From Clusia tigrina (taxonomy: Eukaryota > Arthropoda > Insecta > Diptera > Clusiidae): a stretch of DNA of 64,000 nucleotides. The notes beneath the pieces are model-generated. The model searched no databases. It was not told the origin of the DNA and worked only from the letters and a program-made list of their open reading frames with translations. Position numbers and translations under genes: made by a program. Below, in pieces: positions 1-12,700 of this stretch. Where the stretch lies: positions 90,894,280 to 90,958,279 of the forward strand of contig OV050033.1 of the NCBI GenBank assembly GCA_920105625.2, written 5' to 3'. The first letter of the stretch is position 1; every line of letters begins with the position of its first letter.

Positions 1-298
1 AAATCTTGAAATTTTGTAACAATAAAGTACTCGAGCCTCTTGTCAATTTAAGTTATCGCTCAAAGCTTTGCTTCTCTTGAGTCCCAAATCAAACACTGAT
101 AAAACTTCAAATGGCCCTAACTTCTATACGGTACGTCCTACACCTATCAAAGTTTGCAACAAACAAATGCTTGTAACTTTTTACCTGAGCGTCATAAAAT
201 CTTTTAATTTTGTAACAATAAAGTACTCGAGCTTCTTGTCAATTTAAGCTATCGCTCAAAGCTATGCTACCCTTGAGTCCCAAATCAAATACTGATAA

Positions 299-304
299 AA
301 CTTC
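299..304 (+). repeat. Junction of a 16-bp deletion between AACTTC direct repeats (179-bp monomer)
   Basis: A normal unit reads AACTTC, then ten bases, then AACTTC and TATACGG. Here one AACTTC and the ten bases are gone, leaving GATAAAACTTCTATACGG. The deletion lies exactly between two 6-bp direct repeats. The same unit also has ATACAAATTTTGTAAC near 341, one base shorter than ATACAAATGCTTGTAAC. Together these explain the 179-bp spacing. The related copies near 2450 and 4980 keep the 16 bp, so the loss is private to this copy. Confidence 0.85.
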
Positions 305-2159
305 TATACGGTACGTCCTACACCTATCAAAGTTTGCAACATACAAATTTTGTAACTTTTTACTGGAGCGTCATAAAGCCTTGAAATTTTGTAACAATAA
401 AGTACTCGAGCCTCTTGTCAATATAAGCTATCGCTCAAAGCTATGCTACCCTTGAGTCTCAAAACAAACACGGATAAAACTTCAAATGGCCCTAACTTCT
501 ATACGGTACGTCCTACACCTATCAAAGTTTGCAACATACAAATGCTTGTAACTTTTTAATGGAGCGTCATAAAACCTTGAAATTTTGTAACAATAAAGTA
601 CTCGGGCCTCTTGTCAATTTAAGCTAGCGCTCAAAGCTATGCTACCCTTGAGTCCCAAATCAAACACTGATAAAAGTTCAAATGGCCCTAACTTCTATAC
701 GGTACGTCCTACTCCTATCTAAGTTTGTAACATACAAATGCTTGTAACTTTTTACTGGAGCGTCATAAAACCTTGAAATTTTGCAACAATAAAGTACTCG
801 AGCCTCTTGGCAATTTAAGCTATCGCTCAAAGCTATGCTACCCTTGAGTCCCAAATCAAACACAGATAAAACTTCAAATGGCCCTAACTTCTATACGGTA
901 CGTCCTACACCTATCAAAGTTTGCAACATACAAATGCTTGTAACTTTTTACTGGAGTGTCATAAAACCTTGAAATTTTGCAACAATAAAATACTCGAGGC
1001 TCTTTTAAATTTAAGCTATCGCTCAAAGCAATGCTACGCTTGGGTCTCAAATCAAACACTGATAAAACTTCAAATGGCCCTAACTTCTATACGGTACGTC
1101 CTACACATATCAAAGTTTGCAACATACCAATGCTTGAAACTTTTTACTGGTGCGTCATAAAACCTTGAAATTTTGTAACAATAAAGTACTCGAGCCTCTT
1201 GTCAATTTAAGCTGTCGCTCAAAGCTATGCTACCCTTGAGTCCCAAGTCAAACACTGATAAAACTTCAAATAGCCCTAACTTCTATACGGTACGTCCTAC
1301 ACCTATCAAAGTTTGCAACATACAAATGCTTGTAACTTTTCACTGGAGCGTCATAAAACCTTGAAATTTTGTAACAATAAAGTACTCGAGCCTCTTGTCA
1401 ATTTAAGCTATCGCTCAAAGCTATGCTACCCTTGAGTCCCAAATCAAACACCGATAAAAGTTCAAATGGCCCTAACTTCTATACGGTACGTCCTACTCCT
1501 ATCTAAGTTTGTAACATACAAATGCTTGTAACTTTTTACTGGAGCGTCATAAAACCTTGAAATTTTGCCACAATAAAGTACTCGAGCCTCTTGTCAATTT
1601 AAGCTATCGCTCAAAGCAATGCTACCCTTGGGTCCCAAATCAAACACTGATAAAACGTCAAATGGCCCTAACTTCTATATGGTACGTCCTACACCTATCA
1701 AAGTTTGCAACATACAATTGCTTGTAACTTTTTACTGGCGCGTCATAAAATCTTTTAATTTTGTAACAATAAAGTACTCGAGCCTCTTGTCAATTTAAGC
1801 TATCGCTCAAAGCTATGCTACACTTGAGTCCCAAATCAAACACTGATAAAACTTCAAATGGCCCTAACTTCTATACGGTACGTCCTACACCTATCAAAGT
1901 TTGCAACATACAAAAGCATGTAACTTTTTACTGGAGCGTCATAAAATCTTGAAATATTGTAACAATAAAGTACTCGCCACTCTTGTCAATTTAAGCTATC
2001 GCTGAAAGCTATGCTACCCTTGAGTCACAAATTAAACACTGATAAAACTTCAAATGGCCCTAACTTCTATATGGTACGTCCTACACCTATCAAAGTTTGC
2101 AACATACAAATGCTTGTAACTTTTTACTGGAGCGTCATAAAATCTTTTAATTTTTAACA

Positions 2160-2186
2160 ATAAAGTACTCGAGCCTCATAAAGTAC
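2160..2186 (+). repeat. Monomer with a 9-bp templated insertion
   Basis: The usual GAGCCTCTTGTC reads GAGCCTCATAAAGTACTTGTC here. The inserted ATAAAGTAC copies the ATAAAGTAC found 18 bp upstream at 2160-2168. The same unit has lost one base in AATTTTTAACAATAAAG. I saw no other copy of this insertion in the window. Confidence 0.85.
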
Positions 2187-2265
2187 TTGTCAATTTAAGC
2201 TATCGCTCAAAGCTATGCTACCCTTGAGTCCCAACTCAAACACTTATAAAACTTCATATGGACCT

Positions 2266-3646
2266 AAATTCTATACGGTACGTCCTACACCTATCAAAGT
2301 TTGCAACATACAAATGCTTGTAACTTTTTACCTGAGCGTCATAAAATCTTTTAATTTTGTAACAATAAAGTACTCGAGCTTCTTGTCAATTTAAGCTATC
2401 GCTCAAAGCTATGCTACCCTTGAGTCCCAAATCAAATACTGATAAAACTTCAAATGGCCCTAACTTCTATACGGTACGTCCTGCACCTATCAAAGTTTGC
2501 AACATACAAATTTTGTAACTTTTTACTGGAGCGTCATAAAACCTTGAAATTTTGTAACAATAAAGTACTCGAGCCTCTTGTCAATATAATCTATCGCTCA
2601 AAGCTATGCTACCCTTGAGTCCCAAAACAAACACGGATAAAACTTCAAATGGCCCTAACTTCTATACGGTACGTCCTACACCTATCAAAGTTTGCAACAT
2701 ACAAATGCTTGTAACTTTTTACTGGAGCGTCATAAAACCTTGAAATTTTGTAACAATAAAGTACTCGGGCCTCTTGTCAATTTAAGCTAGCGCTCAAAGC
2801 TATGCTACCCTTGAGTCCCAAATCAAACACAGATAAAACTTCGAATGGCCCTAACTTCTATACGGTTCGTCCTACACCTTTCAAAGTTTGCAACATACAA
2901 ATGCTTGCAACTTTTTACTGGAGCGTCATAAAACCTTGAAATTTTGTAACAATAAAGTACTCGAGCCTTTTGTCAATTTAAGCTATCGCTCAAAGCTATG
3001 CTACACTTGAGTCCCAAATCAAACACTGATAAAACTTCAAATGGCCCTAACTTCTATACGGTGCATCCTACACCTATCAATGTTTGCAACATACAAATGC
3101 TTGTAACTTTTTACTGGAGCGTCATAAAAGCATGAAATTTTGTAACAAGAAAGTACTCGAGTCTCTTGTCAATTTAAGCTATCGCTCAGAGCCTTGAGTC
3201 CCAAATCAAACACTGATAAAACTTCAAATGACCATAACTTCTGTACGGTATGTCCTAAGCCTATCAAGGTTTGCAACATACAAATGCTTCTAACTTTTTA
3301 CTGGAGCGTCATAAGGCCTTGAAACTTTGTAACAATAAAGTACTCGAGCCTCTTGTCAATTTAAGCTATCGCTCAAGGCTATGCTGCCCTTGAGTCCCAA
3401 ATCAAACACTGATAAAACTTCAAATGGCCCTAACTTCTATACGGTACGTCCTACACCTATCAAAGTTTGCAACATACAAATGCTTGTAACTTTTTACTGG
3501 AGCATCATAAAACCTGAAAATTTTGTAACAATAAAGTACTCGAGCCTCTTGTCAATTTAAGCTATCGCTCAAAGCCTTGAGTCCCAAATCAAACACTGAT
3601 AAAACTTCAAATGACCATAACTTCTGTACGGTACGTCCTAAGCCTA
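2266..3646 (+). repeat. Higher-order block copied at +2,529 bp (first copy)
   Basis: This block matches 4795-6175 at a constant offset of 2,529 bp. Anchors are CCTGAGCG at 2331 and 4860, GTGCATCC at 3061 and 5590, and CCTGAAAATTTTG near 3510 and 6040. The offset equals 13 monomers minus two 9-bp-deleted units and one 1-bp-deleted unit. A few substitutions separate the copies, for example ATAATCTATC against ATAAGCTATC. The match breaks where CCTATAAAAG faces CCTATCAAAG. Confidence 0.8.
3420..3606 (+). repeat. 187-bp monomer subfamily (9-bp deletion), exemplar
   Basis: Here CTCAAAGC joins directly to CTTGAG, removing nine bases of the usual CTATGCTACCC stretch (junction near 3575). The unit is 187 bp. 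It is linked to AACCTGAAAATTTTG upstream and is followed by a monomer with TCAAATGACCATAACTTC, TGTACGG and CCTAAGCC that ends in CATAAGGCCTTG. The same linked set recurs dozens of times, for example near 6099, 7660, 9400, 9780, 11526, 12890, 16185 and 20453. It is therefore an inherited subfamily, not repeated independent deletion. Most large offsets in the array are whole monomer counts minus multiples of 9. Confidence 0.9.
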
Positions 3647-4194
3647 TAAAAGTTTGCAATATACAAAAGCTTGTAACTTTTTACTGGAGCGTCATAAGGC
3701 CTTGAAATTTTGTAACAATAAAGTACTCGAGCCTCTTGTCAATTTAAGCTATCGCTCAAAGCTATGCTACCCTTGAGTCCCAAATCAAACCCTGATAAAA
3801 CTTCAAATGGCCCTAACTTCTATACGGTACGTCCTACACCTATCAAAGTTTGCAACATACAAAAGCATGTAACTTTTTACTGGAGCGTCATAAAATCTTG
3901 AAATATTGTAACAATAAAGTACTCGCCACTCTTGTCAATTTAAGCTATCGCTGAAAGCTATGCTACCCTTGAGTCACAAATCAAACACTGATAAAACTTC
4001 AAATGGCCCTAACTTCTATACGGTACGTCCTACTCTTATCAAAGTTTGCAACAATAAAATGCTTGTAACTTTTTACTGGAGCGTCATAAAATCTTGAAAT
4101 TTTGTAACAATAAAGTACTCGAGCCTCTTGTCAATTTAAGTTATCGCTCAAAGCTTTGCTTCTCTTGAGTCCCAAATCAAACACTGATAAAACT

Positions 4195-4390
4195 TCAAAT
4201 GGCCCTAACTTCTATACGGTACGTCCTACACCTATCAAAGTTTGCAACATACAAATGCTTGTAACTTTTTACTGGAGCGTCATAAAACCTTGAAATTTTG
4301 TAACAATAAAGTACTCGAGCCTCTTGTCAATTTAAGCTATCGCTCAAAGCTATGCTATCCTTGAGTCCCAAATCAAACACTGATAAAACT
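4195..4390 (+). repeat. Reference-like 196-bp monomer
   Basis: This copy runs from TCAAATGG to the base before the next TCAAATGG. It is exactly 196 bp and close to the apparent consensus, the obvious difference being GCTATCC for GCTACCC. It holds AATAAA directly followed by the overlapping palindromes AGTACT and CTCGAG (ScaI, XhoI), two GTAC sites and five CpGs (ACGG, ACGT, GCGT, TCGA, TCGC). The phase chosen here is arbitrary and only for reference. The biological start of a satellite unit cannot be read from the sequence. Confidence 0.9.
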
Positions 4391-4794
4391 TCAAATGGCC
4401 CTAACTTATATACGGTACGTCCTACACCTATCAAAGTTTGCAACATACAAATGCTTGTAACTTTTTACTGGAGCGTCATAAAATCTTGAAATTTTGTAAC
4501 AATAAAGAACTCGACACACTTGTCAATTTAAGCTATCGCTCAAAGCTATGCTACCCTTGAGTCACAAATCAAACACTGATCAAACTTCAAATGGCCCTAA
4601 CTTCTATACGGTACGTCCTACTCTTATCAAAGTTTGCAACAATAAAATGCTTGTAACTTTTTACTGGAGCGTCATAAGGCCTTGAAATTTTGTAACAATA
4701 AAGTACTCGAGCCTCTTGTCAATTTAAGCTATCGCTCAAGGCTATGCTGCCCTTGAGTCCCAAATCAAACACTGATAAAACTTCAAATGGCCCT

Positions 4795-6175
4795 AACTTC
4801 TATACGGTACGTCCTACACCTATCAAAGTTTGCAACATACAAATGCTTGTAACTTTTTACCTGAGCGTCATAAAATCTTTTAATTTTGTAACAATAAAGT
4901 ACTCGAGCTTCTTGTCAATTTAAGCTATCGCTCAAAGCTATGCTACCCTTGAGTCCCAAATCAAATACTGATAAAACTTCAAATGGCCCTAACTTCTATA
5001 CGGTACGTCCTACACCTATCAAAGTTTGCAACATACAAATTTTGTAACTTTTTACTGGAGCGTCATAAAACCTTGAAATTTTGTAACAATAAAGTACTCG
5101 AGCCTCTTGTCAATATAAGCTATCGCTCAAAGCTATGCTACCCTTGAGTCCCAAAACAAACACGGATAAAACTTCAAATGGCCCTAACTTCTATACGGTA
5201 CGTCCTACACCTATCAAAGTTTGCAACATACAAATGCTTGTAACTTTTTAATGGAGCGTCATAAAACCTTGAAATTTTGTAACAATAAAGTACTCGGGCC
5301 TCTTGTCAATTTAAGCTAGCGCTCAAACCTATGCTACCCTTGAGTCCCAAATCAAACACAGATAAAACTTCGAATGGCCCTAACTTCTATACGGTTCGTC
5401 CTACACCTTTCAAAGTTTGCAACATACAAATGCTTGCAACTTTTTACTGGAGCGTCATAAAACCTTGAAATTTTGTAACAATAAAGTACTCGAGCCTCTT
5501 GTCAATTTAAGCTATCGCTCAAAGCTATGCTACACTTGAGTCCCAAATCAAACACTGATAAAACTTCAAATGGCCCTAACTTCTATACGGTGCATCCTAC
5601 ACCTATCAATATTTGCAACATACAAATGCTTGTAACTTTTTACTGGAGCGTCATAAAAGCATGAAATTTTGTAACAAGAAAGTACTCGAGTCTCTTGTCA
5701 ATTTAAGCTATCGCTCAGAGCCTTGAGTCCCAAATCAAACACTGATAAAACTTCAAATGACCATAACTTCTGTACGGTATGTCCTAAGCCTATCAAAGTT
5801 TGCAACATACAAATGCTTGTAACTTTTTACTGGAGCGTCATAAGGCCTTGAAACTTTGTAACAATAAAGTACTCGAGCCTCTTGTCAATTTAAGCTATCG
5901 CTCAAGGCTATGCTGCCCTTGAGTCCCAAATCAAACACTGATAAAACTTCAAATGGCCCTAACTTCTATACGGTACGTCCTACACCTATCAAAGTTTGCA
6001 ACATACAAATGCTTGTAACTTTTTACTGGAGCATCATAAAACCTGAAAATTTTGTAACAATAAAGTACTCGAGCCTCTTGTCAATTTAAGCTATCGCTCA
6101 AAGCCTTGAGTCCCAAATCAAACACTGATAAAACTTCAAATGACCATAACTTCTGTACGGTACGTCCTAAGCCTA
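4795..6175 (+). repeat. Higher-order block copied at +2,529 bp (second copy)
   Basis: This is the partner of 2266-3646. It keeps the same order of marker monomers: the CTTTTAATTTTG unit, the ATACAAATTTTG unit, CGGGCCTC with GCTAGCGC, CGGTTCGTCC, GTGCATCC, then GCATGAAATTTTG and GTATGTCC. Copy-specific changes include TTTAATGG at 5249 against TTTACTGG in the first copy. Confidence 0.8.
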
Positions 6176-9100
6176 TCAAAGTGTGCAACATACAAATGCT
6201 TGTAACTTTTTACTGGAGCGTCATAAGGCCTTGAAATTTTGTAACAATAAAGTACTCGAGCCTCTTGTCAATTTAAGCTATCGCTCAAAGCTATGCTACC
6301 CTTGAGTCCCAAATCAAACACTGATAAAACTTCAAATGGCCCAAACTTCTATATGGTACGTCCTACACCTATCAAAGTTTGCAACATACAAATGCTTGTA
6401 ACTTTTTACTGGAGCGTCATAAAACCTTGAAATTTTGTAGCAATAAAGTACTCGAGCCTCTTGTCAGTTTAAGTTATCGCTCAAAGCTATGCTACCCTTG
6501 AGTCACAAATCAAACACTGATAAAACTTCAAATGGCCCTAAATTCTATACGGTACGTCCTACACCTATCAAAGTTTGCAACATACAAATGCTTGTAACTT
6601 TTTACTGGAGCGTCATAAAAGCATGAAATTTTGTAACAAGAAAGTACTCGAGTCTCTTGTCAATTTAAGCTATCGCTCAGAGCCTTGAGTCCCAAATCAA
6701 ACACTGATAAAACTTCAAATGACCATAACTTCTGTACGGTATGTCCTAAGCCTATCAAAGTTTGCAACATACAAATGCTTGTAACTTTTTACTGGAGCGT
6801 CATAAGGCCTTGAAATTTTGTAACAATAAAGTACTCGAGCCTCTTGTCAATTTAAGCTATCGCTCAAGGCTATGCTGCCCTTGAGTCCCAAATCAAACAC
6901 TGATAAAACTTCAAATGGCCCTAACTTCTATACGGTACGTCCTACACCTATCAAAGTTTGCAACATACAAATGCTTGTAACTTTTTACTGGAGCATCATA
7001 AAACCTGAAAATTTTGTAACAATAAAGTACTCGAGCCTCTTGTCAATTTAAGCTATCGCTCAAAGCTATGCTATCCTTGAGTCCCAAATCAAACACTGAT
7101 AAAACTTCAAATGGCCCTAACTTATATACGGTACGTCCTACACCTATCAAAGTTTGCAACATACAAATGCTTGTAACTTTTTACTGGAGCGTCATAAAAT
7201 CTTGAAATTTTGTAACAATAAAGTACTCGACACTCTTGTCAATTTAAGCTATCGCTCAAAGCTATGCTACCCTTGAGTCACAAATCAAACACTGATCAGA
7301 CTTCAAATGGCCCTAACTTCTATACGGTACGTCCTACTCTTATCAAAGTTTGCAACAATAAAATGCTTGTAACTTTTTACTGGAGCGTCATAAAACCTTG
7401 AAATTTTGTAACAATAAAGTACTCGAGCCTCTTGTTAATTTAAGTTATCGCTGAAAGCTATGCTACCCTTGAGTCCCAAATCAAACACTGATAAAACTTC
7501 AAATGGCCCTAACTTCTATACGGTACGTCCTACACCTATCAAAGTTTTCAACATACAAATGCTTGTAACTTTTTACTGGAGCGTCATAAAACCTGAAAAT
7601 TTTGTAACAATAAAGTACTCGAGCCCCTTGTCAATTTAAGCTATCGCTCAAAGCCTTGAGTCCCAAATCAAACACTGATAAAACTTCAAATGACCATAAC
7701 TTCTGTACGGTACGTCCTAAGCCTATCAAAGTGTGCAACATACAAATGCTTGTAACTTTTTACTGGAGCGTCATAAGGCCTTGAAATTTTGTAACAATAA
7801 AGTACTCGAGCCTCTTGTCAATTTAAGCTATCGCTTAAAGCTATGCTACCCTTGAGTCCCAAATCAAACACTGATAAAACTTCAAATGGCCCAAACTTCT
7901 ATACGGTACGTCCTACACCTATCAAAGTTTGCAACATACAAATGCTTGTAACTTTTTACTGGAGCGTCATAAAACCTTGAAATTTTGTAGCAATAAAGTA
8001 CTCGAGCCTCTTGTCAGTTTAAGTTATCGCTCAAAGCTATGCTACCCTTGAGTCACAAATCAAACACTGATAAAACTTCAAATGGCCCTAACTTATATAC
8101 GGTACGTCCTACACCTATCAAAGTTTGCAACATACAAATGCTTGTAACTTTTTACTGGAGCGTCATAAAATCTTGAAATTTTGTAACAATAAAGAACTCG
8201 ACACTCTTGTCAATTTAAGCTATCGCTCAAAGCTATGCTACCCTTGAGTCACAAATCAAACACTGATCAAACTTCAAATGGCCCTAACTTCTATACGGTA
8301 CGTCCTACTCTTATCAAAGTTTGCAACAATAAAATGCTTGTAACTTTTTACTGGAGCGTCATAAAACCTTGAAATTTTGTAACAATAAAGTACTCGAGCC
8401 TCTTGTCAGTTTAAGTTATCGCTCAAAGCTATGCTACCCTTGAGTCACAAATCAAACACTGATAAAACTTCAAATGGCCCTAAATTCTATACGGTACGTC
8501 CTACACCTATCAAAGTTTGCAACATACAAATGCTTGTAACTTTTTACTGGAGCATCATAAAATCTTGAAATTTTGTAACAATAAAGTACTCGAGCCTCTT
8601 GTCAATTTAAGCTATCGCCCAAAGCTATGCTACCCTTGAGTCCCAAATCAAACACTGATAAAACTTCAAATTGCCCTAACTTCTATACGGTACGTCCTAC
8701 ACCTATCAAAGTTTGCAACATACAAATGCTTGTAACTTTTTACTGGAGCGTCATAAAAGCATGAAATTTTGTAACAAGAAAGTACTCGAGTCTCTTGTCA
8801 ATTTAAGCTATCGCTCAGAGCCTTGAGTCCCAAATCAAACACTGATAAAACTTCAAATGACCATAACTTCTGTACGGTATGTACTAAGCCTATCAAAGTT
8901 TGCAACATACAAATGCTTGTAACTTTTTACTGGAGCGTCATAAGGCCTTGAAACTTTGTAACAATAAAGTACTCGAGCCTCTTGTCAATTTAAGCTATCG
9001 CTCAAGGCTATGCTGCCCTTGAGTCCCAAATCAAACACTGATCAAACTTCAAATGGCCCTAACTTCTATACGGTACCTCCTACTCTTATCAAAGTTTGCA

Positions 9101-9783
9101 ACAATAAAATGCTTGTAACTTTTTACTGGAGCGTCATAAAACCTTGAAATTTTGTAACAATAAAGTACTCGAGCCTCTTGTCAATTTAAGTTATCGCTCA
9201 AAGCTATGCTACCCTTGAGTCCCAAATCAAACACTGATAAAACTTCAAATGGCCCTAACTTCTATACGGTACGTCCTACACCTATCAAAGTTTTCAACAT
9301 ACAAATGCTTGTAACTTTTTACTGGAGCGTCATAAAACCTGAAAATTTTGTAACAATAAAGTACTCGAGCCTCTTGTCAATTTAAGCTATCGCTCAAAGC
9401 CTTGAGTCCCAAATCAAACACTGATAAAACTTCAAATGACCATAACTTCTGTACGGTACGTCCTAAGCCTATCAAAGTGTGCAACATACAAATGCTTGTA
9501 ACTTTTTACTGGAGCGTCATAAGGCCTTGAAATTTTGTAACAATAAAGTACTCGAGCCTCTTGTCAATTTAAGCTATCGCTCAAAGCTATGCTACCCTTG
9601 AGTCCCAAATCAAACACTGATAAAACTTCAAATGGCCCAAACTTCTATACGGTACGTCCTACACCTATCAAAGTTTGCAACATACAAATGCTTGTAACTT
9701 TTTACTGGAGCGTCATAAAACCTTGAAATTTTGTAACAATAAAGTACTCGAGCCTCTTGTCAATTTAAGCTATCGCTCAAAGC
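6034..9783 (+). repeat. 3.75-kb block, first copy (offset 6,788 bp)
   Basis: This block matches 12822-16571 at 6,788 bp, equal to 35 monomers minus eight 9-bp deletions. The three CCAAACTTCT markers at 6341, 7891 and 9637 align with 13129, 14679 and 16425. GAGCCCCTT at 7621 aligns with 14409. Identity is very high by eye. Differences include GAGCCTCTT at 6071 against GAGCCCCTT at 12859. The right edge is sharp: AAGCCTTGAG here against AAGCTATGCTTCCC in the partner. Confidence 0.85.
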
Positions 9784-12700
9784 CTTGAGTCCCAAATCAA
9801 ACACTGATAAAATTTCAAATGACCATAACTTCTGTACGGTACGTCCTAAGCCTATAAAAGTTTGCAATATACAAAAGCTTGTAACTTTTTACTGGAGCGT
9901 CATAAGGCCTTGAAATTTTGTAACAATAAAGTACTCGAGCCTCTTGTCAATTTAAGCTATCGCTCAAAGCTATGCTACCCTTGAGTCCCAAATCAAACCC
10001 TGATAAAACTTCAAATGGCCCTAACTTCTATACGGTACGTCCTACACCTATCAAAGTTTGCAACATACAAAAGCATGTAACTTTTTACTGGAGCGTCATA
10101 AAATCTTGAAATATTGTAACAATAAAGTACTCGCCACTCTTCTCAATTTAAGCTATCGCTGAAAGCTATGCTACCCTTGAGTCACAAATCAAACACTGAT
10201 AAAACTTCAAATGGCCCTAACTTCTATACGGTACGTCCTACTCTTATCAAAGGTTGCAACAATAAAATGCTTGTAACTCTTTACTGGAGCGTCATAAAAT
10301 CTTGAAATTTTGTAACAATAAAGTACTCGAGCCTCTTGTCTATTTAAGTTATCGCTCAAAGCTATGCTACCCTTGAGTCCCAAATCAAACACTGATAAAT
10401 CTTCAAATGGCCCTAACTTCTATACGGTACGTCCTACACCTATCAAAGTTTTCAACATACAAATGCTTGTAACTTTTTACTGGAGCGTCATAAAACCTTG
10501 AAATTTTGTAGCAATAAAGTACTCGAGCCTCTTGTCAGTTTAAGTTATCGCTCAAAGCTATGCTACCCTTCAGTCACAAATCAAACACTGATAAATCTTC
10601 AAATGGCCCTAAATTCTATACGGTACGTCCTACACCTATCGAAGTTTGCAACATACAAATGCTTGTAACTTTTTACTGGAGCGTCATAAAACCTTGAAAT
10701 TTTGTAACAATAAAGTACTCGAGCCTCTTGTCAATTTAAGCTATCGCTCAAAGCTATGCTTCCCTTGAGTCCCAAATCAAACACTGATAAAACTTCAAAT
10801 GGCCCTAACTTCTATACGGTACGTCCTACACCTATCAAAGTTTGCAACATACAAATGCTTGTAACTTTTTACTGGAGCGTCATAAAACCTTGAAATTTTG
10901 TAACAATAAAGTACTCGAGCCTCTTGTCAATTTAAGCTATCGCCCAAAGCTATGCTACCCTTGAGTCCCAAATAAAACACTGATAAAACTTCAAATTGCC
11001 CTAACTTCTATACGGTACGTCCTACACCTATCAAAGTTTGCAACATACAAATGCTTGTAACTTTTTACTGGAGCGTCATAGAAGCATGAAATTTTGTAAC
11101 AAGAAAGTACTCGAGTCTCTTGTCAATTTAAGCTATCGCTCAGAGCCTTGAGTCCCAAGTCAAACACTGATAAAACTTCAAATGACCATAACTTCTGTAC
11201 GGTATGTACTAAGCCTATCAAAGTTTGCAACATACAAATGCTTGTAACTTTTTACTGGAGCGTCATAAGGCCTTGAAACTTTGTAACAATAAAGTACTCG
11301 AGCCTCTTGTCAATTTAAGCTATCGCTCAAGGCTATGCTGCCCTTGAGTCCCAAATCAAACACTGATAAAACTTCAAATGGCCCTAACTTCTATACGGTA
11401 CGTCCTACACCTATCAAAGTTTGCAACATACAAATGCTTGTAACTTTTTACTGGAGCATCATAAAACCTGAAAATTTTGTAACAATAAAGTACTCGAGCC
11501 TCTTGTCAATTTAAGCTATCGCTCAAAGCCTTGAGTCCCAAATCAAACACTGATAAAACTTCAAATGACCATAACTTCTGTACGGTACGTCCTAAGCCTA
11601 TAAAAGTTTGCAATATACAAAAGCTTGTAACTTTTTACTGGAGCGTCATAAGGCCTTGAAATTTTGTAACAATAAAGTACTCGAGCCTCTTGTCAATTTA
11701 AGCTATCGCTCAAAGCTATGCTACCCTTGAGTCCCAAATCAAACCCTGATAAAACTTCAAATGGCCCTAACTTCTATACGGTACGTCCTACACCTATCAA
11801 AGTTTGCAACATACAAAAGCATGTAACTTTTTACTGGAGCGTCATAAAATCTTGAAATATTGTAACAATAAAGTACTCGCCACTCTTGTCAATTTAAGCT
11901 ATCGCTGAAAGCTATGCTACCCTTGAGTCACAAATCAAACACTGATAAAACTTCAAATGGCCCTAACTTCTATACGGTACGTCCTACTCTTATCAAAGTT
12001 TGCAACAATAAAATGCTTGTAACTTTTTACTGGAGCGTCATAAAATCTTGAAATTTTGTAACAATAAAGTACTCGAGCCTCTTGTCAATTTAAGCTATCG
12101 CTCAAAGCTTTGCTTCCCTTGAGTCCCAAATCAAACACTGATAAAACTTCAAATGGCCCTAACTTCTATACGGTACGTCCTACACCTATCAAAGTTTGCA
12201 ACATACAAATGCTTGTAACTTTTTACTGGAGCGTCATAAAACCTTGAAATTTTGTAACAATAAAGTACTCGAGCCTCTTGTCAATTTAAGCTATCGCTCA
12301 AAGCTATGCTATCCTTGAGTCCCAAATCAAACACTGATAAAACTTCAAATGGCCCTAACTTATATACGGTACGTCCTACACCTATCAAAGTTTGCAACAT
12401 ACAAATGCTTGTAACTTTTTACTGGAGCGTCATAAAATCTTGAAATTTTGTAACAATAAAGTACTCGACACTCTTGTCAATTTAAGCTATCGCTCAAAGC
12501 TATGCTACCCTTGAGTCACAAATCAAACACTGATCAAACTTCAAATGGCCCTAACTTCTATACGGTACGTCCTACTCTTATCAAAGTTTGCAACAATAAA
12601 ATGCTTGTAACTTTTTACTGGAGCGTCATAAAACCTTGAAATTTTGTAACAATAAAGTACTCGAGCCTCTTGTCAATTTAAGTTATCGCTCAAAGCTATG

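Larger units (their letters stand above)
1..3100 (+). repeat. Satellite domain 1: heterogeneous monomers with private indels
   Basis: This stretch holds about 16 monomers with many single-copy variants. Examples are GCTAGCGCTC near 623, AATACTCGAGGCTC near 988, a 179-bp monomer near 299, and a 9-bp insertion near 2178. CTTTTAATTTTG monomers begin near 201, 1750 and 2347. The neighbourhood 170-660 recurs near 2317-2823 and 4846-5353, so even this mixed part contains copied blocks. No gene or foreign insertion is visible. Confidence 0.8.
3100..4660 (+). repeat. Block matching 11054-12614 at +7,954 bp
   Basis: Anchors are ATAAGGCC at 3311 and 11265, AGCCTATAAA at 3641 and 11595, TCGCCACT at 3923 and 11877, and GCTTTGCTT at 4153 and 12107. 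All give 7,954 bp. That equals 41 monomers minus nine 9-bp deletions and one 1-bp deletion. Substitutions are visible, for example GAACTCGACACACT here against GTACTCGACACTCT in the partner, so this pair is older than the 7,563-bp pair. Confidence 0.8.

Noticed and set aside
598..606. CENP-B box
   Set aside because: CGGG occurs in only a few units (ACTCGGGCC near 601, 2765 and 5294) and lacks the TTCG part at the right spacing.
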